From assembly GCA_015056305.1 (NCBI GenBank), contig SVGO01000007.1, positions 1 to 47,300 on the forward strand: a stretch of DNA of 47,300 nt, in the 5' to 3' direction. The stretch comes from Clostridiales bacterium. Its GTDB lineage: Bacteria > Bacillota > Clostridia > Christensenellales > Aristaeellaceae. Position numbers and translations under genes: made by a program. Below the pieces are notes generated by a model. The model did not search any database. It was not told the origin of the DNA and saw only the letters and a program-made list of their open reading frames with translations. Shown here one piece after another: positions 18,254-27,214 of the stretch. Within the stretch, counting starts at the first letter, position 1; every line of letters begins with the position of its first letter.

Positions 18254-18967
18254 ATGGAACAATATCACGGCGTCGGGATCGTCTACGAGGATAATCATCT
18301 TCTCGTGGTCGTCAAGCCCCCGAACATGCCCACGCAGGCGGACGCATCCGGCGACGCCGACCTGCACTCCACAATGAAGCAATACATCGCGGAGAAATAT
18401 CAGAAGCCGGGCGCGGTGTATCTGGGCCTTGTGCACAGGCTGGATCGTCCGGTGGGCGGTCTGGTTGTACTGGCGAGGACGAGCAAGGCGGCGGATCGCT
18501 TAAGCGAGCAGGTGCGCAAAAAGACGCTGGCGCGCCAGTATGTCGCCGCCGTGCGCGGGGACGCGCGTGAGACGGCAGAACTCAGCGATTATCTGCTCAA
18601 GGACGAGAGGACCAACACCGTGCGCGCGGTGAGCGCGAATACGCCGGGCGCGAAGGACGCCAAGCTCGTCTACCAAAAGGCGGGCGAAGGCGGCGGACTG
18701 TCGCTGCTTCGGGTAAAGCTCTTCACCGGCCGGTCGCATCAGATCCGCGTGCAGCTCTCCCATAGCGGCTGCCCGATCTGGGGCGATGCGCGCTATGGCA
18801 GCGGAAAGCCCGGCGAGCAGATCGCCCTTTGGGGCGCGCATCTGGGGATGATGCATCCGACCAAGAAAGAGGAGATGCACTTTACCGTGCTGCCGCCGAG
18901 GGACAAAATGCCCTGGCGCGGCTTTGATGAGGCAATCTGGGCGCGCGAGGAGAAAATCGTCCTGTAA
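18254..18967 (+). CDS. RluA family pseudouridine synthase
   Basis: A 237-residue RNA pseudouridine synthase. The catalytic aspartate is D64 in LVHRLDRPVGGLVVLART; upstream is IVYEDNHLLVVVKPPNMPTQ and downstream SLLRVKLFTGRSHQIRVQLS and PIWGDARYG, all conserved in this family. It acts on 23S rRNA or tRNA, but the specific site cannot be told. There is no S4 domain. GGGAG lies about 6 nt before the ATG at 18254, favoured over ATG 18242. The gene before it is another RNA-modification candidate. Confidence 0.92.
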   Translation: MEQYHGVGIVYEDNHLLVVVKPPNMPTQADASGDADLHSTMKQYIAEKYQKPGAVYLGLVHRLDRPVGGLVVLARTSKAADRLSEQVRKKTLARQYVAAVRGDARETAELSDYLLKDERTNTVRAVSANTPGAKDAKLVYQKAGEGGGLSLLRVKLFTGRSHQIRVQLSHSGCPIWGDARYGSGKPGEQIALWGAHLGMMHPTKKEEMHFTVLPPRDKMPWRGFDEAIWAREEKIVL

Positions 18968-18968
18968 A

Positions 18969-19158
18969 GGGGAGGAGCAGAGCCCTGCGCTTAGAAGCCG
19001 CCTGCAGGCGGGACCGCATCCGCCCTTCGGGCGCCTTCCCTATAGGGGAAGGTTTGCTTACTTTTTTTAATCCGCTGCGAAGCGAAGAAGGGTCCAGGGA
19101 CAATGTCCCTGGTCAGGGGTTCGGGGATGAAATCCCCGGAAGGCAGTCCCGACGTATT
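18969..19158 (+). repeat. Composite of family C, family B and family A repeats
   Basis: Right after rluA come a partial family C palindrome (18969-18985) and a family B element (about 18991-19062). The family B element has GCCGCCTGCAGGCGG, then GGACCGCATCCGCCC, then CCTTCCCTATAGGGGAAGG. A family A copy (19073-19158) follows with hairpins CCAGGGACAATGTCCCTGG and CGGGGATGAAATCCCCG. The rest of the 264-bp gap to the next gene shows no other feature. Confidence 0.8.
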
Positions 19159-19231
19159 CTCTTGTAATCGGGAAGAAACCGGCGCGCTTTTGCGTCTTAT
19201 GGATAAACGGCTGAAAGGAAACGGATCATCG

Positions 19232-21160
19232 ATGAAGAAAATCACGGTGCTGTTTGTAATGCTCGCGATGCTGATGGGCGCGTGCGCGCTGGCGGACAGG
19301 CAGGCGGAGATGCTGCTCAACGCCGCAGTGAGCGAGCTGGGCTATACCGCCACCAAGGGCGGCTACAGCAAATACGGCGAATGGGGCGGAAAGGCCTACG
19401 GCGAGTGGTGCTCGGAGTTTGTCTCCTGGTGCGTGGCGCGCGCGGACGAGGTGTACGGCGAGAATATGCTGGGCAATGACTATCCGCTGCAGACCAGCTG
19501 CGCAGACGGCGCCGCCTGGTTCAAGGAGCAGGGACGCTATATCACCGTAAACGGCGGCCTCAAGGGTGAGGAGGGCCAGTTTTACCTTGCCGACGGCGTA
19601 AGCGTGGAGGAGCGGCCGTATATTCCCCAGCGCGGTGATCTGATCTACATCGAATGGTATAAGTATAACCGTTTGGATCATGTGGGCATCGTCGAGTTTG
19701 TCACGCAGGATACGGACGGCGCGTATCTGGTGCATACCATCGAGGGCAATAACCATATCCTCGGCCCGACGCCCAGCGATGTGCGCCGCTATACCTACCG
19801 GCTGGACGATCCGTCCATCCGCGGTTACGGCGTGCGCGAAAACGGGCTGGTCGGCACGGCGCTGAAGATGGGCTCCGCCGGAGGGGACGTCGTCGCCTAC
19901 CAGAAGAAGCTCATCGAGCTGGATTTCTATAACGACGAGCCCGCCGGCAAGTTCGGCAAGGGCACCGAAACGGCGACGAAGAACTACCAGAAAAAGCGCG
20001 GCCTTTCCGTCACCGGCGTGGCAGACCGCGAGACGCTGATGATGATCGAGAGCGAGATCGCCGAAAAGCGCGAACAGGCCGAGGAAAAGGCCAGAGAGAA
20101 GGCCGAAGCGCAGGCGCAGGCGATGATTGATGCTGCGAAAGAAGCCATTGCGGCCAACTGGTTTGGTGAGTTTGATCCCTATGACGAGGAGGCCGCGTGG
20201 AGCCGCCTGATGGCGGATATCACCGTGCTGGACGTCGATCAGAAGGAAAAGGTCTATCTCTCCGACGGCCCGAACGGAAACAGAAAGACGACGGCGGAAC
20301 ATCGCGGATTTTTCTTCGGCGAGTCCGTCGCCGTTCGTGTTTTGGATGAGCAGGACGGCTGGAGCAAAATACAGGCCTATAACGACTATGACGAGCTGGA
20401 GGAGGGCTGGGTGCGCCCCGGCAGGCTCAGGACCGTGACGCCCAATAAAACCTGGGGCATGATCATCGACAAGCGCACGCAGCGCCTGTATCTGTATAAG
20501 GAGGGCAGGCTCGTTACCGAGCTGCTCGTTTCCACCGGCACGACCACGGGGCAGAATGAGGACTTCTGCGAGACGGCGTCCGGCGAATTCCTGCTCATCA
20601 GCGCGACGGGCGGCTTCTGGTCGGGCAATCTGTGGTGCGATCAGGCGATCCGCTTCAACGGCGGCGATCTGCTGCATATGGTGCCGGCGGTGTATCGCGG
20701 CGAGAACGTCGGCGTGAATCCCGACGGCACGGGCGATTTCAGCGTCTGCGAAAGCGCGCTGGGCTCGCGTGCCTCCCATGGCTGCATCCGCGTGCAGCGC
20801 AAGGAAAACGAAGACGGCTACAGCCATTCCTGGATTTGGAAGAACCTGCGAACCGAAAAGAATATCAAGCTCATTGTCTGGGACGACGACGGCAGAAAGC
20901 TCAAGGAGACGGACGATTCGGCGGCCGTGTATTATAACCCCGACGGCGGTGAGAAGTTCCACGCCGATCAGTATTGCCCGGGCGTGAAGGACAGATATCT
21001 GCCGCTGACGGAGCTCAAGTACGGCGCGCTTGCGCGCTATCCTTATACGGAGCTGACGGCCTGTTCAGCCTGCCAGGCGCCCGAACGCCCGGAGAAGGTG
21101 GCTACATGGAATGCGGTCATCGATCGGGCCTACGAAGAGCTTGGGATGACCGCGCCGTAA
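19232..21160 (+). CDS. Secreted CHAP amidase / L,D-transpeptidase fusion
   Basis: A 642-residue exported cell-wall protein joining a hydrolase and a cross-linking domain. The order is a signal peptide (1-21), a CHAP-type cysteine domain with C60 in GEWCSEFVSW and H150 in RLDHVGIVEF, a peptidoglycan-binding domain (about 208-272, LKMGSAGGDVVAYQKKL), and a charged helical linker (274-308). An SH3-like segment (338-400) and a YkuD L,D-transpeptidase domain (405-530) with the catalytic SHGCIRV (S515-H516-G517-C518) follow. A cysteine-containing tail ends LTACSACQAPERP. It would cleave and remake stem-peptide links in the wall. The start at 19232 is preferred because the signal peptide begins there; the ribosome site GAAAGGAAAC is about 10 nt away. 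Confidence 0.9.
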   Translation: MKKITVLFVMLAMLMGACALADRQAEMLLNAAVSELGYTATKGGYSKYGEWGGKAYGEWCSEFVSWCVARADEVYGENMLGNDYPLQTSCADGAAWFKEQGRYITVNGGLKGEEGQFYLADGVSVEERPYIPQRGDLIYIEWYKYNRLDHVGIVEFVTQDTDGAYLVHTIEGNNHILGPTPSDVRRYTYRLDDPSIRGYGVRENGLVGTALKMGSAGGDVVAYQKKLIELDFYNDEPAGKFGKGTETATKNYQKKRGLSVTGVADRETLMMIESEIAEKREQAEEKAREKAEAQAQAMIDAAKEAIAANWFGEFDPYDEEAAWSRLMADITVLDVDQKEKVYLSDGPNGNRKTTAEHRGFFFGESVAVRVLDEQDGWSKIQAYNDYDELEEGWVRPGRLRTVTPNKTWGMIIDKRTQRLYLYKEGRLVTELLVSTGTTTGQNEDFCETASGEFLLISATGGFWSGNLWCDQAIRFNGGDLLHMVPAVYRGENVGVNPDGTGDFSVCESALGSRASHGCIRVQRKENEDGYSHSWIWKNLRTEKNIKLIVWDDDGRKLKETDDSAAVYYNPDGGEKFHADQYCPGVKDRYLPLTELKYGALARYPYTELTACSACQAPERPEKVATWNAVIDRAYEELGMTAP

Positions 21161-21243
21161 GCGGCGGGCCGTGCCTGAAGCAAGGAATCGGTTTTCTGTT
21201 CATCGAAGTACTGCAAAAGAGAAGATAACTGGAGGCATTTCCC

Positions 21244-21840
21244 ATGGAACCCCTGAGAATCCATCATGTCGGCATGCGCACGTTCAAGACGGCGCTTGCG
21301 GTTGCGCTGTGCGCGCTTGCGTATTATTTTGTGGGCAGGAGCCCGGCCTTTGCCTGTATCGGCGTGATCTTCGGCATGGGCTATAATCTGGAGGACGCGC
21401 GCAAGAACGGCGGCAACCGACTTTTCGGCACGATCATCGGCGGCGTGGTCGGCATCCTGCTTTTCAGGCTGTATCTGGTGTTCGTGCCGGACGGCCATCA
21501 TACGCTGCTGCTGGTGCCGCTGGTGTTTATCGGCACGATTATCCTGATCATGGCCTGCCAGACCTTCTGGACGGGCGGCGTGCAGCCGGGCGGCGTTGTG
21601 CTGTGCATTCTGCTGTTCAATACGCCCGCGGCGACGTACATCGATTACGCGATGAACCGCATCTTCGATACGGCGGTGGGTGTGCTCTTTGCGTTGGTGA
21701 TCAGCTATTTCTTCCCGCGCGGCTGGATGAAGGAGATGCCCGAGCGCTACAGGAGCATGAAGCGCCACGCGCGCGAGGCATTCAGCCATGTACACATCCA
21801 TCATCCGCCGAGGAAGAAGCGATTTACCGGACACCGCTGA
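21244..21840 (+). CDS. Aromatic acid exporter family membrane protein (PF06081-like)
   Basis: A 198-residue membrane protein beginning MEPLRIHHVGMRTFKTALAV, followed by four to five hydrophobic segments and a basic, histidine-rich C-terminus (SHVHIHHPPRKKR). The motif GVIFGMGYNLEDARKNGGNR then LFGTIIGGVVGI is characteristic of the short N-terminal domain of aromatic acid exporter and FUSC-like proteins. Full-length relatives have an additional cytoplasmic domain that is absent here. The substrate is unknown. GGAGG lies 9 nt before the ATG. It is 83 nt downstream of the CHAP/L,D-transpeptidase gene and 29 nt upstream of the secreted C39-like gene, probably in one operon. Confidence 0.85.
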   Translation: MEPLRIHHVGMRTFKTALAVALCALAYYFVGRSPAFACIGVIFGMGYNLEDARKNGGNRLFGTIIGGVVGILLFRLYLVFVPDGHHTLLLVPLVFIGTIILIMACQTFWTGGVQPGGVVLCILLFNTPAATYIDYAMNRIFDTAVGVLFALVISYFFPRGWMKEMPERYRSMKRHAREAFSHVHIHHPPRKKRFTGHR

Positions 21841-21869
21841 AGAGAAGACACCGAGAGGTGGAGATACAT

Positions 21870-22832
21870 ATGCGTCGGATTCTGAGATTGTTGCTTCTGA
21901 TGCTGCTGGTCTGCAGCAGCGCGTTCGCGCAGCACGGCGACGCACTGGACGAGGCGATGCGGCGGTTGTGTGTCATGTCCCAGCAGGATGAGGCGTTTGA
22001 GGGATTTGCCTACAACGGCGGATACATCTCGGGGCGCGGCTGCCAGCCGGTGAGCATAGCCAATGCCATGATTGCGTCCTTCGGCGTGGAGAACAGGGAG
22101 ACGGCGATCGAACTGGTCAAGGAGACGACGCAGGTGCTCGTCGTCGAGCATATGCGCGGCGAAGGGCGGGTGGAGCTGACCCGGGTGCCGCTGCTGCTCA
22201 GCGCGCAGGAAAGAAGCGCCGAGGCGCAGGAGCATCCGTATCTGGCGGCGCTGATCGGCCCAAGCGCTTCGACAATCACCGAAGAATATCTGGATGCGCA
22301 GATGGTCGCGGAGCACTTTGCAGCGCAGCACGCGCCTGCGCTGCTTGTGGGCAGGCAGTCGGTGCATCCTGAGTGGGAGCCGATGATGGAGATCGTCCAT
22401 CAGCTCTATGATATGGGCCTGAGCGACGCGACGCTTTGCCTGGCGAGCGTCGGCGTGGGCCGCAAGGACTCTGGCACGCCGCTGGCCAGCGGAAAAAACG
22501 GGCATTATCTCTCGATTCTGATCCATGTCGGCACGTTTATGCAAGATGGGCGCGTGTATGTGCTCGATTCGCTGCCGCGCGCGCTTGCGGACGAGGAGAG
22601 CGGATTCGCCCATGAGATGCACGAGGCGTATCCCTTTGCACGAAAGCACATGGCGTTTGGCGATGTATTTGACGTGGAGCGCATCAGCAAGACGGTGCTG
22701 CGCCTGACGCAGCGGGCACAGACAGATTGGAAGGACGCCCCGCCGCAGGAGAAGGCGAGGCGGATGAGAACGCTGCTGCTCTACGGGCCGGGCGTTCTGA
22801 TGATCCATGCGCCGGGCGGAATCAAATTCTGA
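21870..22832 (+). CDS. Secreted C39-like papain-fold protein
   Basis: A 320-residue exported protein with a clear signal peptide (MRRILRLLLLMLLVCSSAFA, residues 1-20). The mature part reads GRGCQPVSIANAMIASFG, then GKNGHYLSILIHVGTF, then VYVLDSLPRAL. This Cys, His, Asp order with the surrounding hydrophobic strands matches C39-like peptidase folds, so a thiol protease or related amidase role is plausible, but no substrate can be inferred. GGTGGAG lies 7 nt before the ATG. It closes the operon; an intrinsic terminator follows directly. Confidence 0.75.
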   Translation: MRRILRLLLLMLLVCSSAFAQHGDALDEAMRRLCVMSQQDEAFEGFAYNGGYISGRGCQPVSIANAMIASFGVENRETAIELVKETTQVLVVEHMRGEGRVELTRVPLLLSAQERSAEAQEHPYLAALIGPSASTITEEYLDAQMVAEHFAAQHAPALLVGRQSVHPEWEPMMEIVHQLYDMGLSDATLCLASVGVGRKDSGTPLASGKNGHYLSILIHVGTFMQDGRVYVLDSLPRALADEESGFAHEMHEAYPFARKHMAFGDVFDVERISKTVLRLTQRAQTDWKDAPPQEKARRMRTLLLYGPGVLMIHAPGGIKF

Positions 22833-22841
22833 ATATCAATA

Positions 22842-22877
22842 CAGCCCCGCGGCAAAAGCTGCGGGGCTGCTTTTTTT
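22842..22877 (+). terminator. Intrinsic terminator
   Basis: CAGCCCCGCGGC pairs with GCTGCGGGGCTG (12 bp, one G-U) across AAAA and is followed by C and seven T. Confidence 0.93.
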
Positions 22878-22892
22878 GGGCGAAAAGAGAAT

Positions 22893-23402
22893 TCAGAGGA
22901 TGCGGCTGGAAAGCATGCGGGCGAGCTCCCCGGCGCTCTGTGCCGGAGGCTGGCTGTTGTCATATTCCAGATGGGCGGCGCAGCGGTAGAGCGCTTCGCG
23001 CTGGGCAAATAGCGTGCGCATACGCGCTTCCTTGTCGCCGGCGAGGTTGGGCCGCGTGTCCTGACGGACGTCTGAGATCATGCTTTCAAGCGGACGGTTG
23101 AGCCAGATCACAAAGCCTGCTCTGCGCATGCGCGCGATGTTCTCCTGGCGGGTGACGATGCCGCCGCCCGTGGCGACGACGCAGGGCGGCTCGTCGATCA
23201 CGCAGCGCAGCGCCGCAGTCTCACACAGACGGAAGCCTGCGTCGCCAACGTCAGAAAAGATCTCCGGAATAGAGCGCTCTTCATAGCGGACGATCTCCTC
23301 GTCCAGATCGATGAAGCGGCAGCTGAGTTTTTCGCTGAGCAGATGGCCGATGGTGCTCTTGCCGCAGCCCATCATGCCGATGAGGAAAATGTGTTTTCGC
23401 AT
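22893..23402 (-). CDS. aroK: Shikimate kinase
   Basis: Phosphorylates shikimate to shikimate 3-phosphate. The 169-residue product has Walker A GMMGCGKST (residues 9-17), the shikimate-binding FIDLDEEIV, and VVATGGGIVTR with the glycine-rich loop. The lid region is RPNLAGDKEARMRTLFAQRE, the typical LID plus R-E motif. I chose the ATG at 23402 because AAGGAG lies 7 nt upstream; the ATG at 23408 abuts the ribosome site. It is the last gene of the aromatic operon, 22 nt after pheA. Confidence 0.95.
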   Translation of the reverse strand: MRKHIFLIGMMGCGKSTIGHLLSEKLSCRFIDLDEEIVRYEERSIPEIFSDVGDAGFRLCETAALRCVIDEPPCVVATGGGIVTRQENIARMRRAGFVIWLNRPLESMISDVRQDTRPNLAGDKEARMRTLFAQREALYRCAAHLEYDNSQPPAQSAGELARMLSSRIL

Positions 23403-23424
23403 ACGCATGCTCCTTATTTGCGCA

Positions 23425-24525
23425 TCATTCTCTGGCAGATTTGTAGGCGCCCAGCAGACGGCAGTTCTCGCAGTCCTTCGCCAGGGAATCCATCAGGATG
23501 CGCAGCGTGTTTTCCTCGATGCTGCCAGTCAGATCCACGTAGAAACAGTATTCCCAGTTGCTCTCGTGCAGCGGACGGGACTCGATGTGTGTCAGGTTCA
23601 TGCCCATGGCGACGAAGGAAGAAAGCGCGCGCATGAGCGAGCCGCGCTCGTGGCGCACGGCGAATGTGATGGTCGCCTTGTCCGGCACGCCGATGGACGT
23701 GGGCGAAGCGCTCACGATGATGAAGCGCGTGTGGTTGCCGTCGAAGGAATGGATGTCCGGCACGATGATCTCAAGGCCATAGTGCTTGGCGGCAAGCCGG
23801 GAGGCGATGGCAGCGTTGTGCTTTTCGCCCAGTTCGGCGACATGCCTGGCGGCGATGGCGGTGTTGAAATACGGCGTGGTAACCCAGTCGGGATGCTCGC
23901 TAAGGAACACGGGGCACTGGGCAAAGCCCTGCTCGTGGCTGTAGACGGTCGTGATATCCTCGACCGTTGCGCCCGGTACGCCCAGCAGGCAATGCTCCAC
24001 GCGCACAAGCTGCTCGCCCACGATATGACAGGCGTAGCGGCCCAGCAGATCATAGACCAGATTGATCGAGCCGGAGGAGGAATTCTCCACCGGGAGGACG
24101 CCATACTTTACAGAGCCGTCTGCCACGGCGGCAAAGACCTCTTCAAACGTTTTGAAACTCACGCGCTCGCAGTCGTCGCCGAAGAAGCCCACAACTGCGC
24201 TTTCGCTGAACGCGCCGGGCACGCCCATGTAGGCGACAGTCTGCGTCTGATTGAGCGTGTCCAGATAGCGGCGCTGCTCCTCGCGGGAAAGGCGCATCAG
24301 CTCGCGGAAGTAATCCGTGACCGGACGCTTGAGAAGCTCATCCTGCAGCAGCGAGGCGCGGCTTTCGAGCACGAGCTGCTCGCGGGAGGTATCCAGAATG
24401 TCCATGTTGTTGTGGTGCTTGTACAGGGCGACCTCGCGCACGACCTGCATGCGCTTTTCAAACAGCCAGACCAGCTGTGCGTCGATGACGTCGAGCTCCT
24501 GCCGGCACTGATTCAAATCCTTCAT
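23425..24525 (-). CDS. pheA: Bifunctional chorismate mutase / prephenate dehydratase (P-protein)
   Basis: Converts chorismate to prephenate and then phenylpyruvate for phenylalanine. 366 residues: an AroQ-type chorismate mutase (1-85, CRQELDVIDAQLVWLFEKRM), prephenate dehydratase (about 96-275, with PVENSSSGS at 145-153 and the catalytic GNHTRFII around T266) and an ACT regulatory domain (about 285-360, RGSLMRALSSF and the ESRP motif 315-318). Feedback inhibition by Phe is expected from the intact ACT motif. AGGAGA lies 7 nt before the ATG at 24525. The gap to aroC upstream contains part of a family B repeat. Confidence 0.96.
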   Translation of the reverse strand: MKDLNQCRQELDVIDAQLVWLFEKRMQVVREVALYKHHNNMDILDTSREQLVLESRASLLQDELLKRPVTDYFRELMRLSREEQRRYLDTLNQTQTVAYMGVPGAFSESAVVGFFGDDCERVSFKTFEEVFAAVADGSVKYGVLPVENSSSGSINLVYDLLGRYACHIVGEQLVRVEHCLLGVPGATVEDITTVYSHEQGFAQCPVFLSEHPDWVTTPYFNTAIAARHVAELGEKHNAAIASRLAAKHYGLEIIVPDIHSFDGNHTRFIIVSASPTSIGVPDKATITFAVRHERGSLMRALSSFVAMGMNLTHIESRPLHESNWEYCFYVDLTGSIEENTLRILMDSLAKDCENCRLLGAYKSARE

Positions 24526-24565
24526 TACGTTTTCTCCTGTCAATGCATTGCTGGTATATATCCCG

Positions 24566-24632
24566 CGGCGGCGGGGGACCTCATCCGTCAGCCCTGTGGG
24601 CGGACACCTTCCCCTATGGGGAAGGCTTGTTT
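24566..24632. repeat. Family B repeat overlapping the aroC stop
   Basis: GGGGGACCTCATCCGTCAGC, then CTGTGGGCGGACACC, then CTTCCCCTATGGGGAAGG. Equivalent elements lie at about 18991-19062 and 27028-27090. Here the element supplies the last codons and the stop of aroC. Confidence 0.85.
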
Positions 24633-25718
24633 TGTGGCAGCGTCATCCATCATCAATTCGCACAGGGCGATGGCCAGAGCGCTTTCGATGACGACCGCTG
24701 CGCGGGGAACGATGCAGGGGTCGTGCCTGCCGGTGATGGAAAGGGTTGTGTTTTCTCCGGTCGAAAGATCGACGGTCTGCTGCTTGCGGGCGATGGAGGG
24801 CGTGGGCTTGATCGCGGCGCGCAGGACGATGGGCATGCCGTTTGTGATGCCGCCGGTGACGCCGCCGTTGTGGTTGGTCAAACATCGCACACAGCCCTCC
24901 TCATAGCGCATGGCGTCGTTGGCACGGCTTGCACGCATGGAAGAGATGGCCATGCCGTCGCCGAATTCAACCGCCTTGACCGCGGGGATGGAGAAGAGCA
25001 GCTGGCTTGCCACGCTCTCGACGCTGCCGAAGAACGGCGAGCCGATTCCGGCCGGAACGCCGACTGCCGCACATTCGATCACGCCGCCGACGCTGTCGAA
25101 CTCCGCTTTGGCTTTTGCGACGGCCTCGCGCATGGGCGCTTCCTTCGCAGGATCGAGCAGCGGGAAGCGGTTGTTTTGAAACTGCGAAAGCGTATTGGCG
25201 CTGATATGAACGGGATCGAGCACATCATCCGAAACATCGCAGATGGATGCGATGTGCGCGCCGATGGCGATTCCTTTGGCGGCGAGCAGCTGGCGGGCGA
25301 TGCTGCCGGCGAAGACGAGCGGCGCCGTGATGCGGCCGGAGAAATGGCCGCCGCCGCGCGGATCATTAAACCCATCGTATTTGATCTGTCCGGCGTAGTC
25401 GGCATGCCCGGGGCGCATCTTCGCGCGCAGCTGGGCATAGTCGCCGGAGTGGGTGTTCATGTTTTCGATCAGGCCGCAAAGCGGCGTGCCCGTGGCGCAG
25501 CCCTCGAAGAGGCCGGAGACGATTTTCACTTTGTCCGGCTCCCTGCGGCTGGTTGCGGTGGGATCGCTGCCGGGAGCGCGGCGCGCCATATCGCGTGCAA
25601 TGGTTTCCTCGTCGATAGGCGTTCCCGCGGGGATGCCGTCGATGACCATGCCGATGGCGCTGCCGTGGGATTCACCGAATATCGTGAGTTTGAAATGCTG
25701 GCCGAAGGATCCTCTCAT
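24588..25718 (-). CDS. aroC: Chorismate synthase
   Basis: Produces chorismate from EPSP using reduced FMN. 376 residues with the family signatures GESHGSAIG (15-23), RPGHADYAG, DPRGGGHFSGR and the C-terminal GRHDPCIVPRA. The catalytic core ends normally, with LALCELMMDDA-type residues, but the last dozen or so residues (AFPIGEGVRPQG) are encoded by a family B repeat. This adds a short tail not expected from the family. The ATG overlaps the aroA stop by 4 nt. Confidence 0.96.
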   Translation of the reverse strand: MRGSFGQHFKLTIFGESHGSAIGMVIDGIPAGTPIDEETIARDMARRAPGSDPTATSRREPDKVKIVSGLFEGCATGTPLCGLIENMNTHSGDYAQLRAKMRPGHADYAGQIKYDGFNDPRGGGHFSGRITAPLVFAGSIARQLLAAKGIAIGAHIASICDVSDDVLDPVHISANTLSQFQNNRFPLLDPAKEAPMREAVAKAKAEFDSVGGVIECAAVGVPAGIGSPFFGSVESVASQLLFSIPAVKAVEFGDGMAISSMRASRANDAMRYEEGCVRCLTNHNGGVTGGITNGMPIVLRAAIKPTPSIARKQQTVDLSTGENTTLSITGRHDPCIVPRAAVVIESALAIALCELMMDDAATKQAFPIGEGVRPQG

Positions 25719-26998
25719 CGGGCAAGACCTCCTAACAGGGCAAATTCTTCCCAGAACGCGGGGGCAGATTTTTCGACGGCCTGCGCGTCGGTGATCGTGA
25801 GATCGCCGCTTGAAATCGCGGAGGCGACGGCCATCGCCATGACGATGCGGTGATCGTTGCAGCCATCGATCGTTGCAGCATGCAGTTTCCTGCCGCCGCG
25901 GATGATGAGGCCGTCGTCAAGCGCCCGCGCATCTGCGCCGCAGGCAGTGAGCGCAGCATGCATTGCCGAAAGCCTGTCGCTCTCCTTGATGCGAAGACGC
26001 GCTGCGCCGGTGATGCGGCTCTCGCCTTCGGCCGCGGCCATCGCCACGGCCAGGATCGGCACCAGATCGGGGATCTGGGAGGCGTCCACCGCTATAGCAT
26101 GAAGCCGGGATGGGCAAACATTGATGACGCCGTGGTGCGTATTGATGATCGCGCCCATGGAACGCAGCACGTCGACGATCGCCCGATCGCCCTGTGCGCT
26201 GTTCAGATCCAGCCCGACCAGAGAAAGCGGGCCGACGGAGGAAAGGCAGCCTGCGGTCAGATAGAACGCCGCATGGCTCCAGTCGCTCTCCACATGCACG
26301 GCGCCGGGCGAGCGGGGCGTCTGATGGCCGGGGATGACGAGCGTCTGTTTGTCCTGCCAATGGGACTGGATGCCAAAGAGCATCTGAACGCCGCGGGTGA
26401 GCTCGACATACGCGCGGGACTCCAGCGGCGTGGTGATGCGGATGATGCTCTCGCCGGGCCGCTGGGGCAGGGCGAGCAGCAGGCCCGTGATGAACTGGCT
26501 GCTCACGTCGCCGCGCAGGGAATAGGCGCCCGGAACGAGCTTGCCATCCACGATCAGGCTGTCGCCGGCTTTCTCCCAGCGGATGCCGAGAGGACGGAAC
26601 ATCTCTTCATAAATATCCAGCGGGCGCTGCATCAGCCTGCCGTGTCCGACGAAGCGGACGGGACCGCAGCCGTCGAGCGCGAGCGGGATGAAGAAGCGCA
26701 GCGTCGAGCCGGATTCGCCGCAGTCCAGCGTGCGGCTGCCAATAAAATGCTGACCGCCCGAAAGCGTCGCGCGGACAAAGCCGGGCTGCTCATGCGCCGT
26801 GGTGAAAACATCGCCCACAAGCCCCAGTGCTTTGGCGCAGGAGAGCGTCGCGACGATATCGCGCGAGAGCTGCAGCGGGGCGAGCGTGGTTTCCCCCTGG
26901 GCAAGCGCGGCCATCATCACGGCGCGATGCGACGCGGACTTGCTGGGCATGACGTGAAGCTGCCCGGACAGCGGGGAAGGGGTGACGGTTTTGATCAT
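25715..26998 (-). CDS. aroA: EPSP synthase (3-phosphoshikimate 1-carboxyvinyltransferase)
   Basis: Transfers enolpyruvyl from PEP to shikimate 3-phosphate. 427 residues, two-domain inside-out barrel. The active-site SKSASHR (19-25, K20), TLDCGESGSTLRF, the SSQFITGLL helix and RLRIKESDRL followed by NDHRIVMAMAV are all present. The glycine at the PEP pocket reads CGESGST. GGAGG lies just upstream of the ATG. Two dispersed repeats separate it from aroB upstream within the operon. Confidence 0.96.
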   Translation of the reverse strand: MIKTVTPSPLSGQLHVMPSKSASHRAVMMAALAQGETTLAPLQLSRDIVATLSCAKALGLVGDVFTTAHEQPGFVRATLSGGQHFIGSRTLDCGESGSTLRFFIPLALDGCGPVRFVGHGRLMQRPLDIYEEMFRPLGIRWEKAGDSLIVDGKLVPGAYSLRGDVSSQFITGLLLALPQRPGESIIRITTPLESRAYVELTRGVQMLFGIQSHWQDKQTLVIPGHQTPRSPGAVHVESDWSHAAFYLTAGCLSSVGPLSLVGLDLNSAQGDRAIVDVLRSMGAIINTHHGVINVCPSRLHAIAVDASQIPDLVPILAVAMAAAEGESRITGAARLRIKESDRLSAMHAALTACGADARALDDGLIIRGGRKLHAATIDGCNDHRIVMAMAVASAISSGDLTITDAQAVEKSAPAFWEEFALLGGLAR

Positions 26999-27027
26999 GG
27001 GGGCCTCCAGTGAAGTGAGCGAAGAAT

Positions 27028-27208
27028 GCCTGCGGACGGGACCTCATCCGTCTCGCCTTCGGCTGTCCACCTTCCCCATAGGGGAAGGCTAATTTACTAT
27101 GGGCGAACACAGTTCGCCCCTGCTTATCTTCTTAAAGCAGCCGCGAAGCGAAGAAGGGGTTCGGGGACGATGTCCCCGAGCAGGTCTGGGCGGCAGCCCA
27201 GCGTATTC
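27028..27208 (+). repeat. Family B plus family A repeats inside the aromatic operon
   Basis: A family B element (27028-27090: GGACCTCATCCGTCTCGCC then CCTTCCCCATAGGGGAAGG) comes first. A GGGCGAACACAGTTCGCCC hairpin (27101-27119) and a family A copy (27139-27208: CGCGAAGCGAAGAAGGGG, CGGGGACGATGTCCCCG, GGGCGGCAGCCCAGCGTA) follow. They fill the 216-bp gap between aroB and aroA. The family A copy is oriented against operon transcription. Confidence 0.85.
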
Positions 27209-27214
27209 TCCCTG

